A stretch of 5,935 nucleotides of DNA from an uncultured Angelakisella sp. (GTDB lineage Bacteria; Bacillota; Clostridia; Oscillospirales; Ruminococcaceae). The notes below the pieces were generated by a model, which was not told where the DNA came from, did not search any database, and saw only the letters and a list, made by a program, of their open reading frames with translations. The DNA is taken from contig CALGIL010000091.1 of the NCBI GenBank assembly GCA_937914895.1, positions 1-5,935 on the forward strand. Reading direction: 5' to 3'. Of this stretch, positions 1-5,897 are shown piece by piece (position 1 is the first letter of the stretch; every line of letters begins with the position of its first letter). Position numbers and translations under genes: made by a program.

Positions 1-47
1 TTAAACAGGCGGCGGTGATTTTCAGCAACTGGAAAACCAATGCCTGA
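1..47 (+). CDS. Possible 3' end of an upstream gene (partial)
   Basis: The frame starting at base 3 stays open from the window edge and reads KQAAVIFSNWKTNA before a TGA at 45-47. Other plus frames stop at once or within six codons. A strong hairpin terminator begins 18 bases after this stop, as expected behind a real gene end. Fourteen residues are too few to name a family, and the reading frame could be chance. The call rests only on the open frame and the terminator placement. Confidence 0.3.
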   Translation, partial: KQAAVIFSNWKTNA

Positions 48-64
48 AGACGAATCCATTGGGG

Positions 65-103
65 AAAGCGGGGGCCTTGACAGCGAATCAAAGCCCCCGC
101 TTT
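65..103. terminator. Hairpin terminator, probably bidirectional
   Basis: An 11-bp perfect stem (65-75 with 93-103, core GCGGGGGC/GCCCCCGC) flanks a 17-base loop and carries A residues on its left arm and T residues on its right arm. Read on the plus strand it ends in GCTTTTC. Read on the minus strand it ends in GCTTTCCCC, a weaker T tract. It lies between a possible plus-strand gene end and the stop of the minus-strand Rrf2 gene, so it can serve convergent transcription. The long loop is atypical. Confidence 0.7.
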
Positions 104-136
104 TCTGAAAGCAGCGCCGCACAAAAGCAAGGCCGT

Positions 137-152
137 GCCTGAGGCGTCAGGC
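137..152 (-). repeat. Small hairpin downstream of the regulator gene
   Basis: GCCTGA (137-142) pairs with TCAGGC (147-152) around a GGCG loop. A second pair, CCGTGC (133-138) and GCACGG (160-165), overlaps it. This is the 3' untranslated end of the Rrf2 transcript. No T tract follows, so it is not an intrinsic terminator by itself. It may stabilise the 3' end or be chance in GC-rich DNA. Confidence 0.3.
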
Positions 153-172
153 GTTCTTTGCACGGTGCCGCC

Positions 173-619
173 TTAAATATAAAACATGGGCGCCTGCCCG
201 CCCAGCTGCCGCTGGGCCTCGGCGGCCAGGTCCTCCAGCGTAACCCGGCCCAGCGCCTCCCGGACGGCTGCGTCCAGCTTGTCAAACACGGCCAGCTGCA
301 TGGCCGCGTCAATTTCCGGGGCCTTTTCCTTGACGGCGGCGTCCGTCCCCTCAAACAGGGAGGCCTCCACGGCCTCCAGCACATCCAGCGCGGTGAGCAG
401 CACCGGCGCTTTGGCCAGCTGGTACCCGCCCTGGGAGCCCTTGACGGAGGTGACGATGCCCCCGCGTTTTAACAGGGAAAAAACCTGCTCCAGATAGATC
501 TTCGAGATGCCCAGCCGCTCCGAGATGCGGATGACGGTGATATATTCGCCGCCCCGGTACAGCTGCGCCATATGGGTTACGGCGGCCAGGGCGTAGCGCC
601 CTTTGGCGGAAATTCTCAT
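173..619 (-). CDS. cymR: Rrf2-family transcriptional regulator, CymR-like
   Basis: This 148-residue protein has the Rrf2 layout: an MRISAKGRYALAA start, a winged helix-turn-helix (about residues 28-56), the wing VKGSQGGYQLAK (59-70), then a helical dimerisation region. It has no cysteine, so it cannot hold the Fe-S cluster of IscR or NsrR. Two features point to CymR, the repressor of cysteine and sulfur metabolism in Bacillus and Staphylococcus: the TLEDLA segment (127-132) and the C-terminal MFYI (145-148). I recall both from B. subtilis CymR, which is slightly shorter (about 138 residues). The gene is divergent from cysK, and CysK is the known partner of CymR. The start is the only suitable ATG, with a modest GAGGGA site six bases upstream. 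A perfect inverted repeat over its transcription start suggests autoregulation. The Rrf2 family is certain; the CymR role is a strong inference without a database search. Confidence 0.88.
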   Translation of the reverse strand: MRISAKGRYALAAVTHMAQLYRGGEYITVIRISERLGISKIYLEQVFSLLKRGGIVTSVKGSQGGYQLAKAPVLLTALDVLEAVEASLFEGTDAAVKEKAPEIDAAMQLAVFDKLDAAVREALGRVTLEDLAAEAQRQLGGQAPMFYI

Positions 620-639
620 AACGGGTCCCTCATTTCATA

Positions 640-654
640 TACATACGGTATGTA
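640..654. promoter_or_regulatory. Perfect 15-bp palindrome, probable Rrf2/CymR operator
   Basis: TACATAC-G-GTATGTA is a perfect inverted repeat with seven-base arms and one central base. On the minus strand it begins five bases after the -10 box of the regulator promoter, so it covers the expected transcription start. A repressor bound there would block its own gene. The symmetry and placement are seen directly; the bound protein is inferred from the adjacent Rrf2 gene. Confidence 0.65.
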
Positions 655-659
655 ATCCT

Positions 660-688
660 ATGGTAGGGGAAGACGGGCCCGTTGTCAA
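660..688 (-). promoter_or_regulatory. Sigma-A-like promoter of the Rrf2 regulator
   Basis: On the minus strand a perfect -35 box TTGACA (688-683) is followed by 17 bases and a -10 box TACCAT (665-660, four of six consensus positions). The start should fall near 653, giving a leader of about 34 bases and placing the palindrome at 640-654 over the start. The rest of the divergent gap (about 690-780) is GC-rich, and I see no further gene in it. Confidence 0.65.
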
Positions 689-786
689 TAGCTTGTTTGC
701 ACCGGGGCAGGGCTTTGCCCGGGCTCCGGCCGGCCACCCCGCGCCGCCGGCCCGTGGGCGCGCGAAAAATATTCCTTAAAAAACCC

Positions 787-815
787 TTGACAAAGGGCGG
801 GCGCGGGGCTATGAT
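787..815 (+). promoter_or_regulatory. Sigma-A-like promoter of the cysK operon
   Basis: A perfect -35 box TTGACA (787-792), exactly 17 bases of spacer and a -10 box TATGAT (810-815, five of six) form a near-consensus promoter. Transcription should start near 822, leaving a leader of about 53 bases, too short for a T-box or a typical riboswitch. The -35 box lies inside a small inverted repeat, CCCTT (784-788) and AAGGG (793-797). So strong a promoter would be expected to need a repressor, which fits the neighbouring regulator. Confidence 0.75.
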
Positions 816-821
816 GAATGT

Positions 822-840
822 AACCTACTAAGCATATATG
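822..840 (+). promoter_or_regulatory. Candidate second Rrf2/CymR operator at the cysK start site
   Basis: AACCTACTAAGCATATATG begins six bases after the cysK -10 box. Aligned without gaps to the minus-strand sequence of the regulator's operator region (654 to 636, TACATACCGTATGTATATG), it agrees at 11 of 19 positions: AC.TAC on the left and TATATG on the right. Both copies start at nearly the same distance from their -10 boxes. The centre differs and this copy is not a palindrome, so it would be a degenerate, lower-affinity site. AT-rich promoter DNA could produce some of the match by chance. Confidence 0.4.
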
Positions 841-874
841 AATTATATTTTTCGAATGAAGAAGGAGGCAGCAT

Positions 875-1807
<933 letters not shown>

Positions 1808-1831
1808 ACCAAACCGGGGAGGAAATGTGCC

Positions 1832-2941
1832 ATGAGCCGCCTGTGGGACACCTTTTCCGCACTGACCGCCATCGACAGCCCATCCTTTGAGGAGCGGGAA
1901 CTTTGCGACGCGCTGAAGCAGCGTCTGGACGCCCTGGGCGTCCAGACCTTCGAGGACGACGCGGGGGCCCGGCTGGATGGGAACAGCGGCAACCTTTACG
2001 GCTTTCTGCCGGGGGATGCGCCGCTGCCGCCCCTGCTTTTTTCCGCCCATATGGACACGGTGGAGCCGGGGCGGGGCAAACGGGCCATTCTGCAGGCGGA
2101 CGGGCGGATCACCTCCGCCGGCGATACCGTTTTGGGGGCGGACGACGTGGCCGGAATCGCCATCCTTTTGGAGGCGCTGGCCCGGCTGACCGAAGGGGGA
2201 ACTACCTGCCGCCCCCTGGAGCTGCTGTTCCCCGTGGCGGAGGAGCGCTACGGCCTGGGCTCGGCCAGGGCCGATTACGGCCGCATCCGGGCAAAGGAGG
2301 CCTATACCCTGGACCTGAGCGGGGCCATAGGCGAGGCCGCGGGCGCCGCCCCCACTCTGTTTTCCTTTGAGGTGACGGTGACGGGCAAGGCCTCCCACGC
2401 GGGCTTTGCGCCCCGGGACGGCATCCACGCCATCGCCGCGGCATCCAAGGCCGTTGCCCGCATCCCCCTGGGGGAGCCGGAGCCGGGCGTCACCGTCAAC
2501 ATCGGGCGGATCTCCGGCGGGGAGGCGGACAACATCGTCCCCGCCCTCTGTAAGGTCAGCGGGGAGATCCGCAGCCTTTCTCATCACCTGGTCCTGGAGC
2601 AGTGGGAGCGGATTCAGGCTGTCTTTGAGGAGGAGGCCCAGGCGGCGGGGGCCCGGGCCGCCGCCCATGGCCGGGTGGAGATTACGGCCTATGAAACGCC
2701 GCCGGACAGCCCGGCCGTCCGCCGGTTTGAGCGGGCCTGCCGCCAAGCCGGCGTTCCCGCCCGGATACACGCGACGCTGGGCGGCAGCGACGCCAACAAT
2801 TTTGCCCTGCACGGCATCCAAAACCTGGTGCTGGCCTGCTCCATGCACCAGGTGCACAGCGTACGGGAATACGCCCGCCTGGACGAGCTGGAGCAGGGGG
2901 TGCAGCTGGTCCTCGCCCTGATGACGGACGATGCGCCGTAG
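1832..2941 (+). CDS. M20-family metallopeptidase, PepT-like
   Basis: This 369-residue cytoplasmic zinc peptidase has the M20 two-domain plan. Its metal site is visible: H73 and D75 in SAHMDTV, bridging D104 in GADD, E137 (general base) and E138 in VAEE, D161 in YTLDLSG, and H342 near the end in HQVHS. The inserted dimerisation domain starts near residue 175 and contains GKASHAGFAPRDG (H189), the usual lid-domain motif. Length and motifs fit the PepT-like group (B. subtilis YqjE type), which cleaves N-terminal residues from short peptides; the actual substrate is unknown. It lies 24 bases after cysK, has its own GGGGAGG site (1816-1822), and is followed by a strong terminator, so the two genes very likely share a transcript. 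Supply of cysteine from small peptides would fit the context but is inference. Deacetylase or carboxypeptidase activity, known elsewhere in M20, cannot be excluded. Confidence 0.88.
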   Translation: MSRLWDTFSALTAIDSPSFEERELCDALKQRLDALGVQTFEDDAGARLDGNSGNLYGFLPGDAPLPPLLFSAHMDTVEPGRGKRAILQADGRITSAGDTVLGADDVAGIAILLEALARLTEGGTTCRPLELLFPVAEERYGLGSARADYGRIRAKEAYTLDLSGAIGEAAGAAPTLFSFEVTVTGKASHAGFAPRDGIHAIAAASKAVARIPLGEPEPGVTVNIGRISGGEADNIVPALCKVSGEIRSLSHHLVLEQWERIQAVFEEEAQAAGARAAAHGRVEITAYETPPDSPAVRRFERACRQAGVPARIHATLGGSDANNFALHGIQNLVLACSMHQVHSVREYARLDELEQGVQLVLALMTDDAP

Positions 2942-2996
2942 CCTTTTTTGCGGCGCCGGGAAAGTAAGCGGGACTGCCGTCCCTTTGTCAGCGTGT

Positions 2997-3036
2997 AAAA
3001 AGCCATCTCCTCCGCCGCGGGAGGGGATGGCTTTTT
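2997..3036 (+). terminator. Strong intrinsic terminator of the cysK operon
   Basis: A 17-bp stem with one G-T pair (2997-3013 with 3020-3036) closes a six-base loop. The left arm begins with five A and the right arm ends with five T, so it can stop transcription in both directions, although no minus-strand gene abuts it. It lies 55 bases behind the peptidase stop and separates the cysK unit from the acetyltransferase gene. Confidence 0.9.
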
Positions 3037-3048
3037 GGCAATGAGCTG

Positions 3049-3057
3049 TGGTATGAT
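3049..3057 (+). promoter_or_regulatory. Extended -10 promoter of the acetyltransferase gene
   Basis: TGGTATGAT matches an extended -10 element (TG, one base, then TATGAT at 3052-3057). No good -35 box is found at the right distance, because that position falls in the arm of the preceding terminator; extended -10 promoters can work without one. It lies 35 bases before the start codon and directly behind the terminator, where a new promoter is expected. Confidence 0.5.
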
Positions 3058-3092
3058 GGAGACAAATCTTTATATAAGGAAACGGATGTATC

Positions 3093-3620
3093 ATGGACTT
3101 TCGGGTAAGAAAAGGGACACCGCAGGACCTGGACGCGCTGGCGCGGCTGTACGACACCATGAACGACCATTTGGCGGCGACGCATAACTATCCGGGGTGG
3201 AAAAAGGGCATTTACCCCACCCGTGAGGACGCGGAGGGCGGCCTCCGGGAGGGGAGCCTGTTTGTGGCGGTAGAAGAGGAAGAAATCATCGGCTCCATGA
3301 TTCTGCGGCACCAGCCGGAGCCCGCCTATTTGACGGCGCCCTGGCAGGCCGCCCTGGCGGATGAGGAGGTACTGGTTCTCCACACCTTTGTGGTGCACCC
3401 CCAAAAGCTCCGTCATGGCATCGGCGGAAAAATGCTTGCCTTTGCCGCGCAGTATGGAAAGGACACCGGGGTAAAGGCCCTGCGCCTGGATGTGTATGAG
3501 CAGAATTCTCCCGCCATCCGCCTATACGAAAGGTGCGGCTACCGGTATATCGATACCGTCAGCCTGGGGTTGGAGGACCGCGGCCTCAACTGGTTCAGGC
3601 TGTACGAAAAGCTGCTGTAA
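3093..3620 (+). CDS. GNAT-family N-acetyltransferase
   Basis: This 175-residue protein has a single GNAT fold that transfers an acetyl group from acetyl-CoA to an unknown amine. Motif A is clear: strand VLVLHTFVVHP (93-103) followed by the pyrophosphate loop RHGIGG (107-112) and helix KMLAFAAQYG. Motif B is the classic N138-S-P-A-I-R-L-Y-E-R-C-G-Y150. The amino end FRVRKGTPQDLDAL starts the fold as usual, so the protein is complete. The start is supported by AAGGAAA (3076-3082) ten bases upstream; an ATG at 3086 is out of frame. It has its own promoter behind the cysK operon terminator. No clear terminator separates it from the lipoprotein gene 129 bases on, so the two may be co-transcribed. 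Family members include drug, peptide and protein acetyltransferases; nothing here selects one. Confidence 0.9.
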   Translation: MDFRVRKGTPQDLDALARLYDTMNDHLAATHNYPGWKKGIYPTREDAEGGLREGSLFVAVEEEEIIGSMILRHQPEPAYLTAPWQAALADEEVLVLHTFVVHPQKLRHGIGGKMLAFAAQYGKDTGVKALRLDVYEQNSPAIRLYERCGYRYIDTVSLGLEDRGLNWFRLYEKLL

Positions 3621-3735
3621 ACTGCGGCCGTTTGTGTAGGGATGCTCCATAATCCATGGTTCAGGCCGGTATGGGGCTGGAAGAAGCCCGGACAAAATTC
3701 TTTGCATGAACCCGGCGAAAGAAAGAGAAAGAGAC

Positions 3736-3741
3736 AGGAGG
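3736..3741 (+). promoter_or_regulatory. Ribosome binding site that fixes the lipoprotein start
   Basis: AGGAGG lies eight bases before the ATG at 3750. The frame stays open upstream to an ATG at 3642, but that start lacks a comparable site and would place 36 charged and aromatic residues before the signal peptide. The 3750 start gives a normal lipoprotein signal. Confidence 0.85.
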
Positions 3742-3749
3742 AATCCGTT

Positions 3750-4427
3750 ATGTCCGGCAGAATCACCGCATTTGTACTGGCCCTGTGTCTGCTGGTGGGC
3801 GCCGCCGGGTGTTCTGGCGGGGACGGCGCGGATGCCCTTCCCCAAGGGCAGTCATGGGAGGAACAGTCCGGGTCCGGGAGCGAACCGTCGGGTCCCTCCC
3901 AGGAGGCCGTGCCTCCCGCGCTGGTCTGTGACGTCAGCGACCTGAAAACCCTTGGAGAGAGGTACCTTACCCCCATCCTGTTTTCCCAGGGGACCGCAAA
4001 GTCCTGGACAGACGCCAACGCCCTGGATGCGGAAGGCTTTGTTACGATGTATGGGTATGCCCAAGTATGGAATGCCGACATACCCGAACGTGAACTGATT
4101 TTTGAAGGCGAAGTTCCGTATTACGACGCCGATGGGATCACCCTGGAGCAGTATGTCCAAAGCTATTTTGACGTCTCAACGGACCACCTGCGTTCCTCAA
4201 AAAAATATGACCCCCAAAAGCAGACCTACCGGTTTAATATGAGCGGCGTGGGCTTTGCCTATGACCCGCAGGTAAAGCGCGCGGAGTATGACGAGGCAAA
4301 AAAGGAACTGATTTTATATATAGACGGCGGGTTTGAGGAAAACAGAGACGAGGCCGCCGCGCTTACCATCCGCCTGGAGCAGGATGGCGGTTTTCGGTAT
4401 GTCAGCAGCCGCCGTTACGACCCATAA
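3750..4427 (+). CDS. Uncharacterised lipoprotein
   Basis: From the start at 3750 the protein has 225 residues. It opens with a short signal: R4, a hydrophobic core AFVLALCLLVGAA (7-19) and a lipobox ending in A18-A19-G20-C21, so C21 should be lipidated and the protein anchored on the outer face of the membrane. Residues 22-57 form a Gly/Ser/Glu/Pro-rich flexible linker. The remainder (about 60-225) is a soluble acidic domain rich in Asp, Tyr and Phe, with alternating beta-like stretches at the end (ELILYIDGG, LTIRLEQDG, FRYVSSRRYDP). I do not recognise the domain. I see no catalytic motif, transmembrane helix or cell-wall sorting signal. It follows the acetyltransferase gene and I find no convincing promoter in the 129-base gap, so it may be read through from there. 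It is a real gene by signal peptide, binding site and codon pattern; its function is unknown. Confidence 0.85.
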   Translation: MSGRITAFVLALCLLVGAAGCSGGDGADALPQGQSWEEQSGSGSEPSGPSQEAVPPALVCDVSDLKTLGERYLTPILFSQGTAKSWTDANALDAEGFVTMYGYAQVWNADIPERELIFEGEVPYYDADGITLEQYVQSYFDVSTDHLRSSKKYDPQKQTYRFNMSGVGFAYDPQVKRAEYDEAKKELILYIDGGFEENRDEAAALTIRLEQDGGFRYVSSRRYDP

Positions 4428-4693
4428 GCACACCCCCGAGCTTGTTTGGGCGCTCCCGGGCGGCACCGGCCTGCCGCCTGCCGGCGACAGTAGAATGGCG
4501 CGGTATCGCCATATTTCTTCCGACAGGCAAACACCCCTGCGGTTCCGTTTGATGCTTACCGTCGCCGCGCGGACAAAAAAGGCTGCCGCCATTCCGGCGG
4601 TATGTCTGCACGGCCACGGGGAACAACAAGGAAACAGAGGCCGGTAAAGACCGGCCGAAACGGGTTTGCACCGGTAAAAAGGAGGGCTTTGGG
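4428..4693 (+). other. Hairpin-rich intergenic region without a recognised gene
   Basis: These 266 bases hold several inverted repeats: GGCGGCA/TGCCGCC (4459-4465 and 4472-4478, loop CCGGCC), ATGGCG/CGCCAT around a six-base loop at about 4494-4511 followed by a short T-rich stretch, CCGCC/GGCGG near 4585-4602, and GGCCGGT/ACCGGCC (4639-4656). The second could be a weak terminator for the lipoprotein gene. I find no good -35/-10 pair for csbD and no convincing coding sequence; the open frames crossing the region lack proper ribosome binding sites. The composition resembles a dispersed GC-rich repeat, but no second copy lies in this window. Confidence 0.45.
4639..4675 (+). promoter_or_regulatory. 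Alternative hairpins just upstream of the csbD ribosome binding site
   Basis: GGCCGGT (4639-4645) can pair with ACCGGCC (4650-4656) around AAAG. The same ACCGG (4650-4654) can instead pair with CCGGT at 4671-4675, four bases before the ribosome binding site (4679-4685). CCGGTAAA occurs twice, 30 bases apart (4641-4648 and 4671-4678). The two folds exclude each other and could alter access to the binding site. Any regulation is inference; the repeat itself is plain. Confidence 0.35.
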
Positions 4694-4954
4694 ATGAAAG
4701 ACGGCGCGGAAAAGGCATTGGATGCCCTGGAAAACAAGCTGGACCAGGCAAAGGGCAGGATGAAGGAGACGGCGGGGCAGGTTGTGGGCTCCCAGGAGCT
4801 GGAGCTGGAGGGCAAGGCACAGCGGATGGCCGGAAAGCTGGCGGGGGCCCAGGCGGGCCGGGACATCCGGCGCAAGGCCGCCCAAAAGGCAAACGGCCTT
4901 TTGGACCGGCTGGACGAAAAGCTGGACGAAGTCCTGGACGGACGGGAGGAATGA
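4694..4954 (+). CDS. CsbD-like small stress protein
   Basis: This 86-residue, highly charged, helical, cysteine-free protein matches the CsbD-like family over residues 19-48: AKGRMKETAGQVVG, then SQELELEGKAQRMAGK, i.e. the family's K-G-x-x-K-E-x-x-G then E-L-E-x-E-G-K-A-x-x-x-x-G-K pattern. Family members are typically 60-70 residues and cytoplasmic; B. subtilis CsbD is a general-stress protein whose molecular role is unknown. Here about 38 further residues follow, ending in a heptad-like LLDRLDEKLDEVLD (70-83) that probably forms an amphipathic or coiled-coil helix. The start has an excellent AAGGAGG (4679-4685) eight bases upstream, preceded by a possible RNA switch. I see no sigma-B-like promoter, so stress induction cannot be read from this sequence. 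It stands alone between two larger gaps. Confidence 0.85.
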   Translation: MKDGAEKALDALENKLDQAKGRMKETAGQVVGSQELELEGKAQRMAGKLAGAQAGRDIRRKAAQKANGLLDRLDEKLDEVLDGREE

Positions 4955-4992
4955 CAAAACCGCTATCCGCTCCAGAACATGGAAAATTGGGA

Positions 4993-5021
4993 TTGCACGG
5001 CGGCAACGGATATGCTATACT
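4993..5021 (+). promoter_or_regulatory. Promoter of the FMN reductase gene
   Basis: TTGCAC (4993-4998, three of six -35 positions) is followed by 17 bases and TATACT (5016-5021, five of six), with TG at 5013-5014 making an extended -10. The leader would be about 50 bases and AT-rich, ending in AAAGGAG (5064-5070) nine bases before the ATG. This makes the reductase its own transcription unit. Confidence 0.65.
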
Positions 5022-5079
5022 AAAAAGGTAGAGTAATAAGAGACAGGATAAGCTTAGACGACGAAAGGAGCGACAAATC

Positions 5080-5637
5080 ATGGAAAAAACAACCATCGGT
5101 GTTATTATCGGCAGTCTGCGCAGGGAGTCCTTTTGCAAAAAAGTCGCCCACAACCTGATGGATATGCTGCCCCAGGGGCTGGAGGCCAAGGTCATCGACA
5201 TCGGGGACCTGGCCATCTATAATCAGGATTTTGAGGAGGACGGCGCCACCCCGCCCCAGTGGGAGGCCTTCCGCGCCGCCATCAAGGGGTGCGACGGGTT
5301 TTTGTTTGTGACGCCGGAATATAACCGGTCCTTTCCCGCGGTGCTGAAAAACGCGCTGGACATTGGGTCCCGGCCCTACGGGCATAACCTTTGGAGCGCA
5401 AAGCCCGCCGCGGTGGTCAGCGTTTCTCCCGGGGCCCTTGGGGGTTTTGGGGCCAACCATCACCTGCGCCAGGTGATGACCTTTGTCAATCTTTATGTCA
5501 TGCAGCAGCCCGAGGCGTACCTGGGCAATGCGGCGGCCCTGCTGGACAAGGATGGTGCCATCAACGACGAGGGCACCAAAAAGTTTTTGCAGAACGTCAC
5601 CGACAGCTTTGCCGCCTGGGTAAAGCGCTTTGCATAA
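5080..5637 (+). CDS. NAD(P)H-dependent FMN reductase family protein
   Basis: This 185-residue flavodoxin-like protein belongs to the NADPH-dependent FMN reductase family (E. coli ChrR/YieF, azoreductase and quinone reductase relatives), cytoplasmic enzymes that use FMN to reduce quinones, azo dyes or metals with NAD(P)H. The FMN phosphate loop is GSLRRESF (11-18), the flavin-ring loop TPEYNRSFPAVLKNALD (78-94), with SPGALGGFG (116-124) completing the site. Length is normal and both ends look intact. C19 stands where I recall Asn or Ser in relatives (SFN... or SFS...), close to the FMN phosphate. It has its own promoter and a strong hairpin terminator behind it, so it is a single-gene unit. 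The substrate is unknown; the family assignment is safe. Confidence 0.92.
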   Translation: MEKTTIGVIIGSLRRESFCKKVAHNLMDMLPQGLEAKVIDIGDLAIYNQDFEEDGATPPQWEAFRAAIKGCDGFLFVTPEYNRSFPAVLKNALDIGSRPYGHNLWSAKPAAVVSVSPGALGGFGANHHLRQVMTFVNLYVMQQPEAYLGNAAALLDKDGAINDEGTKKFLQNVTDSFAAWVKRFA

Positions 5638-5652
5638 CAGCACACACTCAAC

Positions 5653-5679
5653 CGGCCGGCAGTCCTAGACTGCCGGCCG
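5653..5679 (+). terminator. Terminator of the FMN reductase gene
   Basis: A perfect 12-bp GC-rich stem (5653-5664 with 5668-5679) closes a three-base CTA loop, followed by TCTTTG and, fifteen bases on, a run of T (5695-5701). It starts 16 bases after the stop codon. The immediate T tract is imperfect, but stem strength and position make a terminator the best reading. Confidence 0.8.
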
Positions 5680-5720
5680 TCTTTGCATGCTGCTGTTTTT
5701 TATCATAATACCTGTCCATC

Positions 5721-5745
5721 CTGGCAGTACTAGGGGCCAGTTTTT
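5721..5745 (+). terminator. Possible weak second terminator
   Basis: CTGGC (5721-5725) pairs with GCCAG (5736-5740), directly followed by five T (5741-5745). The T tract is good, but the five-base stem and ten-base loop are weak. It may back up the terminator at 5653-5679 or belong to the repeat element that follows. Confidence 0.35.
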
Positions 5746-5750
5746 GCTTG

Positions 5751-5774
5751 TTACTTTCCAGCAATGGAAAGTAA
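5751..5774. repeat. Inverted repeat 1, ten-base arms
   Basis: TTACTTTCCA (5751-5760) is perfectly complementary to TGGAAAGTAA (5765-5774) around a GCAA loop. The flanks CTTG and CAAAG partly extend the symmetry. It is AT-rich, unlike the genes, and no T tract follows directly. Confidence 0.7.
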
Positions 5775-5847
5775 TCAAAGATTGCCGGAGAGGTCCCACG
5801 GGGTGCTTCTTTTTATTGCTATGCTTTGTAACCTAGCCAACCTTTCT

Positions 5848-5871
5848 CCACTTTTGTCCGGGCAAAAGTGG
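5848..5871. repeat. Inverted repeat 2, nine-base arms
   Basis: CCACTTTTG (5848-5856) pairs perfectly with CAAAAGTGG (5863-5871) around TCCGGG. With the repeat nine bases downstream it forms a tandem hairpin pair. Confidence 0.7.
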
Positions 5872-5880
5872 CAAAACCCA

Positions 5881-5897
5881 CCGGGGGAAACCCCCGG
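5881..5897. repeat. Inverted repeat 3, seven-base G/C arms
   Basis: CCGGGGG (5881-5887) pairs with CCCCCGG (5891-5897) around AAA. It is very stable for its size and is followed by a C run rather than a T run, so it is not a plus-strand terminator. Confidence 0.65.

Noticed and set aside
704..724. Short GGGCA/TGCCC hairpin in the divergent promoter region
   Set aside because: Only a five-base stem in very GC-rich sequence, upstream of both promoters and without a T tract; likely chance.
822..874. A riboswitch or T-box in the cysK leader
   Set aside because: The leader is only about 53 bases and has no terminator-antiterminator pair or T-box sequence.
1903..2921. Plus-strand open frames at 1903-2370 and 2406-2921 inside the peptidase gene
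   Set aside because: Arg/Pro/Gly-rich shadow translations in another frame of a gene whose catalytic residues are all in the main frame.
3642..3749. Upstream start for the lipoprotein at 3642
   Set aside because: It would put 36 charged and aromatic residues ahead of a standard lipoprotein signal, and only the start at 3750 has a strong ribosome binding site.
4333..4647. A 104-codon plus-strand open frame across the lipoprotein end and the following gap
   Set aside because: It overlaps the lipoprotein in another frame, lacks a good ribosome binding site and shows no recognisable family. It may be part of the hairpin-rich repeat.
4314..5216. A 300-codon minus-strand open frame across csbD
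   Set aside because: Proline-rich, low-complexity translation spanning parts of three plus-strand genes and the gaps between them; no ribosome binding site and no known domain.
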